From Paramarasmius palmivorus (taxonomy: Eukaryota; Basidiomycota; Agaricomycetes; Agaricales; Marasmiaceae): 64,000 nt of DNA. The stretch is from the NCBI GenBank assembly GCA_037176845.1, contig JAYKXP010000031.1, forward strand, positions 485,665 through 549,664, read 5' to 3'. The position numbers and the translations under genes are program-made. Shown here in pieces: positions 44,301-56,184 of the stretch (positions are counted from its first letter, which is position 1; every line of letters begins with the position of its first letter). Under the pieces are notes generated by a model. It made no database searches and was not told the DNA's origin. It saw only the letters and a program-made list of their open reading frames with translations.

Positions 44301-46213
44301 TGCGACACATACATCTTCCAGTTTTTGCGCTACCGATAAAAGCAGTCGATGAGCTGCGGACGAAAGTCGAGCCTTTGCAGACTCGGTCGGATCGGTCACC
44401 CGCAAAGCATTCAGAGAAGTAACGTTCCACAGAAGTGCATTTTGCAGTCTGTATACAATCCTTGGCCAGCCACCATTGTCGGATATTGACGAAACTCCTC
44501 GCTGCAAATAGAGATCAGCAACGGAGAACTTACGAAACATAAGGAATCCGAGTATTCACCAACTTCCGCGTGTCACCCTCAAAAATGGTTCTGGGTAAAA
44601 TACGATCGGGATTCATTGGTACTGCATTGGTTGATGAATAGGTTCCCGTTTCATCCGCACCATGCACCCGAGCAGCCACATCAAGAACTCTTAGCCCGCA
44701 CAACAGCGTGGTCACAGGCCCGACAGACCTTTCAATTGGCGAAAAGGGTTCACGGTTAAACATAATTTCTCTGTACCCCGGATTTTCGTACGAATCTCGG
44801 AACTCCTTGAGTAAACTAGTCAGCATTGGCTACAGTGAATAGTGGTCATCAGTAAAGTAAGAAAGCATGGAGTCCGAGCTCACTACCTGGAAAGCAACAG
44901 GGACGATATTCGTCCGCGTTATAGGCTCTGTCGCAACGGATGTAAACCACGGCATATCCCGCACGAGAGGCAAACAAGACGGATCAAATTGCGGTACAGC
45001 CATACTATTTGTTACATTGTAAAGCCAAGCAACGCTCAAAAGCGGAGAAACTTACTTTCGCCAGAAAATGTCGGCCAAGCAACGAAAGTGAAACGAGATG
45101 GAGGTTCATCCTCAGAAACAGCGTCTTACATTTCCCATGCCCTGAATTTAAGAAGGCGTGTTCACGTAATAATACATGAGCTTCGAGGCTCTAAACTTGA
45201 TTCGTACTTCAATACGGCATAGTGGGAAACACCCAAAGCACATCGACATGTCGAAGTACTGAAAACGCGTGCAAAAGGAGGAGGTATGCTACGGAGGAGT
45301 ATACACCAAAGCTACTGATCACCTCAACAGGAAGTCCCTTAATCCCACATGAATCGTACTGGAAAAAACGCGTGAAGCTTGGGCCAGACCATCGAGAATT
45401 ATCGCTTCTGATTTCAACCGCCCATTCAACCCGAAAACCCAGCAATGAAAGATCGCCACTCAATCTTTGAAGTGCAAATCCCAATACACACTGATGTCTT
45501 GGAAGGGTAATAGACTGACGAGTAACACTTCCAGCTAACAGGTTGCTTTGTAATGCACGATGTTTTCCATAGTTGCCTCTTGAGCCCGAATATGAACGCG
45601 TGACCCTGTAGCTAGCATGACAGGTGAAGCTGAGTGCTTCTGCCGACCTCGATTTGCCAATATATAGGAAAGCCTAAAAAGGTTTGCTGTCAAACCTATG
45701 AAGGGAATGCACAAACCCGTTGCGTCGCAGATAGAAGGAGATGCATGATAACCGGAGTGTCTGAGTCTGAAGGCTCTTTCGAAGAATTCACCGTATCAAG
45801 GCCAGTAACCGAAGTCGCCACCGGCATGAATACACCTTACTTAGAAGGAGGAACACTGGGACGACGAGCAGTGACTATGTTTATTTGACCAAGTACACGA
45901 CTGAGCTTCCGGATCACGTCGTCCCTTCCTGCAAATGTAGAATAAGAGTACCTTAATCAAAACAGCGAAGCCTGCGACCAATGAAACACGCACGAGTCTA
46001 TAAAGCTTTGAAATAAACCCTCTGATCTTCCAACGCCGACAGTTTCGCCTGATGTTCGTACAAGAGAATCATATCTGACGTTCCAGTACTGCAAGTGCAA
46101 CCCTGAAAGGGTATTCAGCAAGACAATATAGGGATAGATAAAACAGAATAACCGCCTTCAAAAAGCAGTCTTACTTCACTAACCGGAGAGCATAATCTTG
46201 CAACAGGCATCAT
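41388..46213 (-). CDS. JmjC/cupin-like large protein, copy B
   Basis: The probable start is MMPVARLCSPVSE near 46213, spliced at GTAAGA to GCTCSTGTSDMILLYEHQ and LSALEDQRV. Then follow DDVIRKLSRVLGQINIV and PRRP/RRPSVPPSK, EFFERAFRLRHSGYH, MPWFTSVATEP, LLKEFRDSYENPGYREIMFN, and ISDNGGWPRIVYRLQNALLWN. The JmjC-like half has WTQKHHGNNALFIKL, ITELTLSRIGSCSTLRHVI, NNRILFFPYIPSASSS, RWHFLATPHAFQAIAVAPDG and AGTPYTIVTLEASLCHGVHFY. It ends with NLYTFDGFTQLFSLLVLLEL and a C-terminus at 41388. As in copy A, the HxD iron motif is AVA, but the distal GVHFY keeps the family histidine position. Exons agree with copy A in order and phase wherever both could be read. The product is about 1000-1100 residues. 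Confidence 0.7.
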
Positions 46214-46559
46214 AAAGGAAGAAGGGCTGGACGATAACTGTCGTCAATCTCGAAAGCAGAAAGGGAAACAATAGAAGGAGCATGGAAGAGAGAGAGAGAG
46301 GGTTGACGCGATTCCCACACCAGAGTCCTGCGGTTTCCCCCTCTCTGCCGTCACCCCGATATCCAGGGATATCTTGTAAGTTACATCAAAGCAAAGAGAA
46401 GCATCCGTCATGCAGGACCAAACCCATATGAGGTGAAGTGAAGGAAAGCGAGAAAGAGATACACTATACTGAATCTGTATGAAGACAGGAGCACCGTACA
46501 TATCTACTCTGTAAGTAACTCCACACAGCACGATCTCCTCACTAAAAGCTCGCCTGCAG
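46214..46559. other. short divergent intergenic region
   Basis: This interval separates the minus-strand JmjC-like gene from the plus-strand nucleotidyltransferase-like gene. It may contain a first exon of the latter (ATGAAGACAGG near 46480 followed by CTGTAAGT), and it includes a GA-rich GAGAGAGAGAGAG run near 46290. Confidence 0.4.
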
Positions 46560-48401
46560 ACCTGAGCCAGCTCAAACACCTCTTTTGGATGCCTTGCCCG
46601 TTAACGAGGTCATGAAGCTTCGACAGCTTTCGCGAACTTGCATGGACCACGTGAAGTCTTATGAGCGGATCACCTTTTACGACGAACAACTGTATGGGCC
46701 GTTCTTCAACGATACAGCAATCATAGCGTTGTTTCGTAGAAAGCAAGCTGAGTGCCGTGTGCTAGTCTCTGGATCCACAGTGGCTTTGCTCTTGGCACGT
46801 TCGCCTCATAAACCCTCAGATCTAGACATATTTATGCCCATGATCCACGTGGACACCATGGAGAACTTCATCGGTACCGCAGGATACAAAATCGCAGTAG
46901 AACCAAAAAGGATCACCCTCATCGAAGAACCAGAGACGACATCGGAAACCCAGACTACTGAACACCTCTCTGAGGATGCATTCGAAGAAGATTCTTCCAC
47001 GGACTACCTCGAAGCGTATTCTGCACAAACAGTAGGGAAGGTATTGACGTTCCATCATGAAAACGGCCAGCAGTTACAAATAGTCGGCACCAAGTGCGAA
47101 CCCATAGAGGCGATCCTAGATTTCTACTCGAGTAACGCTATACATATTTGCCTTCCTAAATCACTGATACTAATGACATTTTACCAGCACTGGTGATGAA
47201 TATTGCCACGGCGACGAAGATTATTTCTTTCTATCCATACACATCCTTCGTGGAGCAAAAGGCCGTCTATCTCAAGAAATGGACCCCCGCTGTCACGAGA
47301 GCAAGGATAAAGTACGAAAGAAGGGGCTGGAGTACAGTGGATATGATCAACGCCAAGGAAGCGCTGGACTATCATCACGAGCTTTCTTTCAAAGCACGTT
47401 GGGTAGGAGATCGACATAGCTGGATCAGTGAACTTTCGCCACTGCCGGACACAACAAAGCTGGAAGAAGCTTACGCCTCCGGTATGGTTACCTCGTGGGG
47501 AATAGGATGTCCAAAGCCAAGAACGATGCGAATCGAAAAGAACGTCATGGCGTGTAACTTCCTCCAGGAGCCCCTTGTTATTACTTGGGAGGCGGAGAAG
47601 GCGTTATGGGCTCACCATTGCATTGGAGCGTTCAACCACTTTGGACGTGTGGTAGACTGGGTGCCTATCGATGAAAACTCGCTTGCCATTCGATTAGAAG
47701 ACATCTCTTTGCCTGAAAGGCAAGTGGCCACATCGTCGCAGACTACCAGATTCCTCGCCTACAATTTTCATTCACCTCCCGTAGGAAAGGTGGCTCCAGC
47801 AGAACATATCTTCAACAAGAGATCATCAAGCTGGATAAAGGAAGTACACAGTGAGTACACCCACCCTGTTTTGCCGTTGAACAGTTGGAGACACTGTAAC
47901 TATGTAGATCGGAGACAATGCTCAAACTCCACCGAAGCGCACTCAAATTCCTGCCATCGTTCTACAACGTGTCCGACATTGCTTGCAGGAAAGACTATAC
48001 CCTGCAGGAATTACTTTACGACTTCATCAGAGTGTGGAACCTGTACGACACACCACAGCGAACCGTCACCTTTCCGACCGGCCATGTGGTATGGCTAATT
48101 CTTCGATGCGTCGACGACGTCAAAAACACTCGCCACACCGATACAGTAACGGTAAGCACATCAATAACCTCCGAAAAACATTTATTAAAGTGCTCCCATT
48201 TTCGTCCGACAGGTTGACCTCGAATTCACTGTTGATCGAGAGCACAATCGCATCTTCACCACCGCGTATCTACTAGTCCCGAACGAAAAAGCAGAAAAGA
48301 TTAAAGAGGAAGTAGCCTTTTGGTCTGCCGAAGAATTCAGACGCGCAGGGCTGGACGTGAGAGTGATGTCGGACTCCGCACCTGCTCCCAGCGATGAATA
48401 G
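46560..48401 (+). CDS. F-box-like protein with nucleotidyltransferase-like domain
   Basis: Exon 46560-47190 encodes an F-box-like N-terminus (LPVNEVMKLRQLSRTCMDHV) and then a nucleotidyltransferase-like core. The core has VLVSGSTVALLLAR (Gly-Ser motif) followed by PSDLDIFMP (Asp-x-Asp motif), and later GKVLTFHHENGQQLQIVGT. The next exon starts VMNIATATKIISFYPYTSFV and carries FKARWVGDRHSW and ALWAHHCIGAFNHFG. Two shorter exons give LQELLYDFIRVWNLYDTP with RTVTFPTGHVVWLILRCVDD, and finally VDLEFTVDREHNRIFTTAYL to a stop at 48401. This arrangement is recurrent in Agaricomycetes; the GS and DxD signature is intact, but the substrate is unknown. The gene lies between the JmjC-like and CD genes only in block B. 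The first exon is not certain. Confidence 0.75.
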
Positions 48402-49160
48402 CGCATTGCCGAATACATGTTTCCCCTTCCCGCAAGCTATGTATCATCTTACATCTCTTCCTGTAGCCCCGCATAGTGTTTAGCGACGGGGTCCTTAGAC
48501 ATACTTTATACCGTAGATCGGTAACAAGGTTGCCTTTGTCGGTCATCTAAACAGAAAGCATATTCGATTCGTCAACGCATGTGGCCGATGATTTATGAGG
48601 AGACATGCTTCCGCGACACATACGGGGCGACACTGACCGCTAAACATTTATCGAGTCGCCTCGCCTCGGTGACCCCACGTTACATTGAGAGTGCCAAAAT
48701 GCTATGTCCAACCAAAACATCCAAACTATGTCGACCCCAAATAACCAAAGCATCGTCTCATTACTTTTAACCACAGGTGCATCATGCATTCAATGTTAAC
48801 GCATTGACACCAGAGGATACCTGCTAAGGCTTTGACTCTCGAACAGTCTCGACGTCGCCCTCAGACCAGTTACTGCCAGAAAAAAAAAAACCCGAAAAGG
48901 AGATATCCCACCAGCGATGTTTATAGGGCAAGGACTATAATGCGCTTTGTTAGAGGACGCTCTATACTCAAAACACGAGAAACTACTTAGGACTGTCATG
49001 TTCGCTTTCCGCAGTAATAGCAACATAGTACACAAAAACGTTAACGAGGCCCGCGGCATTCAAGTCCAATGAGCAGCAAAACCACTTGCGTTGCATTCAG
49101 GATAACACGGAAAGAAGTCTATACATATTGTTTATCTAGTGCCCTCGTCGCGACTCTACA
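48402..49160. other. intergenic, no supported gene
   Basis: The plus-strand nucleotidyltransferase-like gene and the minus-strand CD gene converge on this interval. Only short overlapping frames are present, plus an A10 run near 48.88 kb. Confidence 0.4.
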
Positions 49161-52100
49161 TCACAACTCCACTTTTCCCAGGACAATCGCAAACAAAGCG
49201 TTAAAGTGAACGGTGTGATGGCTGTTTCCGGCGCCCCTGAAACCAGTAACCGTAGTGACCACCGTAACGAGAGATCCCTCTTCTACCTCGGGGTAAGGAT
49301 AGAGTGGAAGCGTCTCATATGACTCCCAATCCCGTGCTCCAAACTGGAATCCCTTGGTACCATTACCTGTGCGGCCGTCGTATAGAGGAACTGCAAAGAC
49401 GTGTGAATGGAAAGAAGCATTTAAACAAGTCACTCCCAACTCACTACCCTCATCAAACATCCGATAAGCAGGTGCACCCTTCGTAAGCAGATTTACTTTT
49501 GCAACTTCCTCCTCGGTTACGGCTCCCGAGGTCGCCTCACCCATATCAACATCCACCACCCGAGCAGCTACTGTGTTGGAAGATCTCTGCGAGGACGAAT
49601 ACGGAGTAGACGCAAGCCTGTCCGAGTCCTGTTCACTGCCTACAAATAAACGACATATACAGTCAGCGCAGAAATACAATCAAGCGTCCAAAACAACGTA
49701 CGACGAGGGGTCCAACCTTGCCTTTTAGTCTGCAACACCAAAGCACTATAGCGACCAGGCGCATGCATGCAATCGTCATGATAGAATGTGCCCAAGTTAC
49801 ACTGAAGAATCTCCCAGTCGTTCTCCAACATCCTGATATGAAGCTGTTTGACATGAGAATTGCCCACTTCCCGACCTTGAGAGACGAAGATTCTGTGACA
49901 CACTCCCGTGATCACGAAACAGGCGTTCCGAGAGGCAGCAGGTGCTGGCAAACGAATACATTCCCAATTCTGGGTGAAACCGGCCAACGGGACTCTCATT
50001 GGGTTCTTGAAATCCCGATACCCAATAAATACCACAGATCGAACTAATTTGCTGCAAAAAATCCAATCAAGGACAGCCTGGACAGAACATCCACAACCCG
50101 ACGAACCTTTTCACTCGAGGAGTCACCTTCTCTAACAAACCCCCGTATGACATTGCTGTGAAATCGTCAAAAACGTTCTCGTTGTTGGGATATCCAATAA
50201 ATCTAGACCGCCGTAAGCTGCATAGAAAAAGTCAATCTCTCCCCAACGCGGTATGACAGTACCACCTACTCATTAACCCAAGTCAAGCCTTCATACAGAG
50301 CTCTCAAACCGGAGTGAATTCTTTCGGGATCCAGAAGAGGAACAGACTGTTCAGCTCCATCCAATTGGCCAGCAGGAGAAGTATCGTTCCCATCTTCCTC
50401 ATCCTCATCCGGCACTTCCACTGCAGCGGAGAACATGGCCAAAGACATGCTATACCAACGCCTGGTGAGTACAACAGATGGCATAACACAGCAAATTACG
50501 CCACGAACTCATGAGCGACGGGCAAGTGCCCGCCACGATATTGACTCTGCTCGCTACTAAAGGAGTTAAAAATGGAGAAAACCAAGAATTTCACCGAAAG
50601 TTTAGCATACCCAATGACGACGCCGCTAGCAACAGGCTTGGCTTTCGCCACATCTTCCGACCTGCTAGTCGATTGGCAACGGATAGGAGATCTGAAGAAC
50701 AACCTAAGACTAGATGGAAACACAGACGGATCGCATGAACGACTTACCGGACTTCCTCGTCGGATGCAGCAACAGTCAATGTAGAACCGGACTGGTCCCT
50801 GATAGGAAAAGATGCTCCGATGAGGAAAAAAGGAACTCAAAAATATAAGAACAGTAACGTACGCATCGGCTGATTCTGCGAACAGCTCTTTTGTATCTCT
50901 ACCTCCCTTTTGCTTCTGAGGCTGCACCCTATGCATATTTTGGCATTAGTACTACAGTTCAAGAATGGCGAACAAAACATTACTTCAAAGCCTGAGCCAG
51001 CAAGGTTTGAGGCGACGGAAGATCCTCGTCGCTATCAGTCAGGCTCCTGAGCAACAATGAGCTAACCTTTCAACTGAAATACAGGAGGCTACTCCACCTC
51101 AGAGTATGTTCGCTGCCAACCAATATAAGTCAAATTTACGTCGGAAAACAAAATAAATGTCAACGTACGGGGTAGCAGGTACTGTAGGGGATTCAGAACG
51201 CATTGTTATATTGGACTTGTATCCGTCACCGGATACAACATCCTCCAAGGGAGCAGCGTTATCGTTGACCACCGCCTTTTTAGCTGGCTTTGTCTTCCCT
51301 GCCCCACGTTTACTTTTGGAACGTCCTCTAGGCTGATAGGACCTGTCCGAAGCTCTGAGATCCGGTTGCAGCTAAGAGACAACAGTATAGCTTACCCATC
51401 ACCACTGAGCTTGTCAGAAATGTCCTGCAGCGCAGCGTCGACCCTGAAAGGAGAAAGACTACATCAGAGAAAGCTCCATCTCGAATATATATTGACACTA
51501 ACTTAGACACCAAAGTGGATTCTGTACAATCTGCTTCGATCGCTTTCGCAGAAGGCCTTTTCCTACACAGACAATGAAAAACATCATTACCTGCCGTTAG
51601 CGGCTTGCTCTCCCTCCCCAATGGAAAAAAAAAAACTCACTTTCAAGCACTCGAACGTCAGGTAGGCGACTCACTGCCCCTCGCGTCGAGGCTGACACTG
51701 CACATAGTCAGCCAAGTTAACAACAGCATTGATCAGCATACCCGGCCGCTTTGCGAGGAGAGAGGGTCAAATCCTGCACTCGAATCTTCGACGGTGACAT
51801 ACTGAAAGAAAAGACCGTAAGTAGGCATGTTTTAGACCGACATGAAGAAACTCGCTTGTCATCTCCCTTTGCCCTTTGTTTTTTCGGGGACGCCGGCCTG
51901 ATAACCCAAAGGCAAATAAGCAATCATGTTCACCAAAACAGATTGCAGAAGCAGATACATCTCAGATTTCACAGGAAATTCCACAGTCTCCTTTGCTCCG
52001 GAATCAGCGTATACAGGTTCGCTATCTGTTTCGGGAATACCATCCACGCTACAGAAACGGAAGAGAAGAAATAGGCAGCGTCACCGACAGTCAACCCCGC

Positions 52101-53435
52101 GTACACACTCAGCTACACACCTGCCGTCAGGAGAGTTGCCACGGAGCACAGCTTGTGCCTTCTGAGAAGAGCGAGAAAATCTATGAAGAGCACATACAGC
52201 GCTCATTGGTCATCCAAATACCCGTTCTCGCAGTACAAACATACCTTGGTCGCACATCGGTGACCTGAACCACAACATCACTGTCAGACCCACCGATCAG
52301 CTACACAAAACAGCCAAGGGCGAGTTACATACTCGTCGGAGTCCACGGAACCAAACTGCTCTATGGGAGAATCTGCACGAACGCTTGGCTTCGCAGCCCG
52401 TCTATCCATCACAACGCGATATACGGGTCACAACCTGAAACTGGCTCAGCTTAGAAAACAGCACGCACGCAACAGAAACCACGGAGCCTTCTGAGTCTGA
52501 GTTGTCGTCCAAAATGATAACCTTTCTACAGGCAGAAGAATATATGAGATAACGTTCGTAAAAACCTGCGCACTCACCCTCCTTGTTTCTTGAGCGAACC
52601 CACCGTCAAATTGTCGCTTTTCTTCAAAGCCGTGTCAACATTCTTCTTCCTGCCGACCAAAATGAGTCACGGAACAACAGAGCTTGCAGTACACAGCAAT
52701 CACCTAGACACTGCCATGCTTTCCTTGTCAACGATAGCAGTGGAATCCCTACCAAGAACGTCAGGTCTACATTTGAAGAGGAACAGAACAACGGATACTC
52801 ACTGTCTATATTCACCGTCAACAGCCTCCGCTACTCCTTTGACCTTGCGGGAGTCAACTTTAGAGGGTCCATTTCCTTTTACAGAAACACTGGGAAGAAC
52901 AACTCGCATCGGCGTTCAAGCAAATTTGCTGAAAGACGTACCCTGGCTTGCGAGAAGAAGGCATGGTAGAGGAGTAGATTTCAAAGATAGCAAGTAAATG
53001 ATGCTGTAGGCAACACCTTCAGAAACGTCCTTTTATAACCTCTGGCTTCAGTTACGACAAATCCCCTTCTACACGATCACTTACCTTATTGAGAATCTTC
53101 AAAGAGAACGCCCCCTCATCTGTAGATCCATGGGCAATGTAGAGGTAAGCGAACCCCTACCGAAATACAACGAAGGCATTTGCAGAAACAACCGAGTTGT
53201 TAGATCGAAGGAGAGGGCACACATGAAAATGAACGACATTTCTGACAAGGACCATGAGTCAGGCACTGATGTGCGAGACCAAACATGCAAACAAAATACG
53301 CTAGCAGGTGAAATCACGTAACTGTCAATCTCTGCCCGAGCCATCCACCAAAACGCCGCATCACGAAAACCGTCACGTCCACCTGGTGCAATGATGGAAT
53401 AAAGATCGGTGTTCAACTCCAAATGCTACACCACA
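49161..53435 (-). CDS. disordered nuclear-type protein with conserved C-terminal domain (gene CD), copy B
   Basis: The first readable exon near 53.4 kb gives HLELNTDLYSIIAPGGRDGF and AFWWMARAEID. Low-complexity exons follow: PDVLGRDSTAIVDKESMAVS, KKNVDTALKKSDNLTVGSLK, the SUMO-interaction-like KVIILDDNSDSE (52467-52523), SPKKQRAKGDDKR, SPSKIRVQDLTLSPRK (51.75 kb), KTKPAKKAVVNDN and TMRSESPTVPATP (51.2 kb). The conserved 3' part reads SLAMFSAAVEVPDEDEEDG, GLRALYEGLTWVNE, FIGYPNNENVFDDFTAMSYG, YRDFKNPMRVPLAGFTQNWE, LENDWEILQCNLGTFYHDD, VNLLTKGAPAYRMFDEGSE, PLYDGRTGNGTKGFQFGARD and VTGFRGAGNSHHTVHFNAL. The stop is at 49161. The motifs kept in the disordered half suggest nuclear location and SUMO or phospho-dependent binding. 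Exon joins in 50.5-53.3 kb are partial. Confidence 0.65.
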
Positions 53436-53544
53436 TGACCGACGACTCAAAGCATACATAAATTTCCTTTATTTAGCGGTCAACGCAAACAGTCTTCAGC
53501 TGCACGAGAAGCATAGCGAATGCGGGAAATCGGACGATATTGCA
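53436..53544. promoter_or_regulatory. candidate compact divergent promoter of CD and E
   Basis: About 110 nt separate the first readable minus-strand CD exon from the ATG of gene E at 53545. The same head-to-head arrangement exists in block A, where E starts at 10699. No TATA box or transcription-factor site is obvious, and the transcription starts are not known. Confidence 0.3.
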
Positions 53545-54744
53545 ATGTTGGGAAGACACTACGACTACGAGAACGCAAGTGAGGAACTCCGTTCGATATG
53601 GTTTCTCGCAACTATACTCACATCACAACTCTAGCTCGACAACTCGAAACTCTAGCAGCGTCGAGGATTTCAAGCGGGTACCTGGCACATCCCTTAGCAG
53701 CGTATGCAAAGGTATCAACCTCAAACTGTGTCCTACATTAGCCGGCTTACGCACTTTTGGTGTAGGATATTCCCCGGAATCAATTCAATTGCACCAATTC
53801 CCATTCTACAAGTGTTGACACATGGAGAATAACGGAGCAAGGTGGCAAAGAGAGCGACATTCCCGAGGAAGTCGTATTTTCTGTTCACGGGATAGTAGTT
53901 CAGTGCGACCTGCCTTCCGTCGTAAAAGCATATACTAGGTAAGCTGCATCCCTCCCTGAAACGCATGCGCATTATTCATGAATTACACAGACCCAGCGCA
54001 GCAAAGCACATCCAACAGAAAGTAATCCTGAGCGGCTTCAGCTCCCAAGCCTTCGACAACGCCGTCAATGGTATTTTGCGCGTGGATAGCCATCTTCGCT
54101 TGAGCGTACGAGAAAACGGTACAACGCAGTACATCGGGCAACAGGACACACATGTGACTATGGAGATCGGAAATCGATATTTCACGAGCAAAAAACTGGC
54201 TTCTTCCCGCGAACACATCCCTTTCTCCCCCGACATCGATCCAAAGGGGATTTTAGATGGACTCAAGGGTGACTTTTTCATCCACACTCCGGAGAATCAA
54301 GTGGAGTACTACGAACGATACATAGTCAACAGCGAACAAAGGTACGGACATAATTCGACACACAACATAACGTATTCACCCTTATCAGATTCAGAAACGT
54401 ATTGCCGGCGTACATCAAATGCGGCGACATAGTAGAGGTTCAACTTACCATCTCACTTGTGAATCAGCTACCAGGAAGAACCTCGATCGACGGAAACCAG
54501 TACCTCACCAAGCTTATACTGAGGTCCATAACACTCCTTGACCAGTCGTTCACAGAGGCATGTTCTATCCGAACTCTCATGATATAATTTTGCGGTCTCA
54601 CGCACAGTCTCCCTTCAGAAGTGGCGTCTAGCTACCGCGATGCCACAAAAACAAGTCACACTGAAAAGGAAGATAGGACACAATGAAGAGGAATCAAGAG
54701 AAGCTCAAGAAAGGACGAAGAGAATGACTATCGACCGACCATAG
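53545..54744 (+). CDS. conserved protein E, copy B
   Basis: Exon 1 (53545-53578) gives MLGRHYDYENA and is exactly 34 nt long, as in copy A. Exon 2 ends EEVVFSVHGIVVQCDLP. Exon 3 has QQKVILSGFSSQAFDNAV, THVTMEIGNRYFTSKKL, DPKGILDGL and HTPENQVEYYE. Exon 4 reads FRNVLPAYIKCGDIVEVQLT and ends RSITLLDQSFTE. The last exon gives KWRLATAMPQKQVTLKRKIG and ends MTIDRP before the TAG at 54742-54744. The intron after SFTE starts GAG/GCATGT where copy A has GAG/GTAAGT, so it is a GC-AG intron unless the gene is damaged. The basic C-terminal LKRKIGH motif is kept in both copies. Confidence 0.85.
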
Positions 54745-55369
54745 CGAATTTGTACTCCCGTCTGACGAAAACCCGCGAAAAGTCGTTCATGTACACGTCA
54801 ACGTACACATTGATACGGGGTGCAGGGTAATACGCTGCACTGGAAAGCATGAGCGGCCGACTTTTGGCTCCTTTACCTGTCATTGTTGTCCTCCCATAGT
54901 TTTTTTTCTGATCTGAAAGGCACCTATACGAGTGTACCTAATCCATATTGTTGACGACCGAAATCCCCATTAAACAGAATTCTTATATCATACTCGGTTG
55001 TATTTCCTTCTTGCCGCTCGGTCGTTGCCCGATTGCTGCAAGAGAAACATGGAATGTCTGATAAGTCCAGGAAAATGGTTTTGAATAATGCAGAATAACT
55101 CTGTACAGTTGAAGTTAAGAAATAGTGTTGTCCTGACCACAGATCTCAAAATATCCGTTCAACCACATTGCAGCACCAACGCTCCCACGGCAAGCAAAAG
55201 AAGAGGATATCAGTACCAACATCCACACCATCACGCTGTATTCACACATCACTCGCAACGTGAATCCTAGTCGGTAAGGATTGAGATGTTCCTCGGCGCT
55301 AACATCACCCTAAAGATCAAGTCTATTTCACCTTCTGATACATCTACAATGAAGCATCTACTACCGGCT

Positions 55370-56184
55370 CTACTCTGCTACAATGTGAATATCTCCGCCG
55401 TATGAGGAGATAAAATCTTCTACAGTAAAGTACTTCACGGACTCCACCAGCGGCAAAGGGTCAAAAGCAATAGATCCGTCAGAATGAAGTCGCTCGTAAA
55501 CGAGGTGGACGTGTCTGCAACAAGAAAATATCAGAAAGTCTGCAAGACATACAGTCCATTCGGATCCACTTACTCAACGACCTGCTTGGCTTCGCTGTCT
55601 ATAGTTGAATACTCCAGTATAGCATCACTGTCGTAAACCGCCAACATAGGACCCAACCAAGGTCGCCTGGCACCACCGGACAGCATCTCCAGCTCATGCG
55701 TGACGAAATCGTTATCAGGAAACCGATTGTCGTCACACTGGTCAAAATATACCACCATATAGTTGATGGGGGGGTCGGTAAACATGTAAGTTCGCCGAAT
55801 AACGGTGGTCCCACCCTCTCCTTGAACTGCGGGATCCAAGTAGGGAGAAAAGTCATTTTGGATCAAAGCGGACCGCGAAAGCGTTACAGCCCGGACGCTG
55901 CCTTCACAAGGAAAATACAAAGCAGTCTGAAGGAGAGAACTGTTAACGACGATTACAAGTGACGGAAAATATATAACTGACTGTCAAAGCCCCAGAGTCT
56001 ACCGACGTCGAACACAGGAGAGAGCGGACACCACGCAGAACTTTATCTTCGGCCTTCTTATGAACTGTCAATACACAATCCCCACTCTACAGACCAAACA
56101 TACCTCAGGCTGCAGCAAGTTGTCACCAATGTCAACTTCAACGTCCACCGGAAAACTTTCTTCGTCGATGAAAGTGCTGGTCTA
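55370..56184 (-). CDS. conserved protein F, copy B (3' exons)
   Basis: Exons read TSTFIDEESFPVDVEVDIGD, then AEDKVLRGVRSLLCSTSVDS, then TALYFPCEGSVRAVTLSRSA with RRTYMFTDPPINYMVVYFDQ, RPWLGPMLAVYDSDAILEY and AKQVVE. The last exon, HVHLVYERLHSDGSIAFDPL, ends GGDIHIVAE with TAG at 55370-55372. Splice sites for the last two exons match copy A. The DPP(G/I)NYMVVYFDQ and RPWLGP(L/M)LAVY segments are the conserved core. One donor (after SGALT) is non-canonical as read, and upstream exons beyond 56.2 kb were not resolved. Confidence 0.65.

Noticed and set aside
52583..52997. Two overlapping plus-strand ORFs of 128 and 135 codons
   Set aside because: They lie opposite CD exons that have a recognisable counterpart in block A; the plus-strand frames have none.
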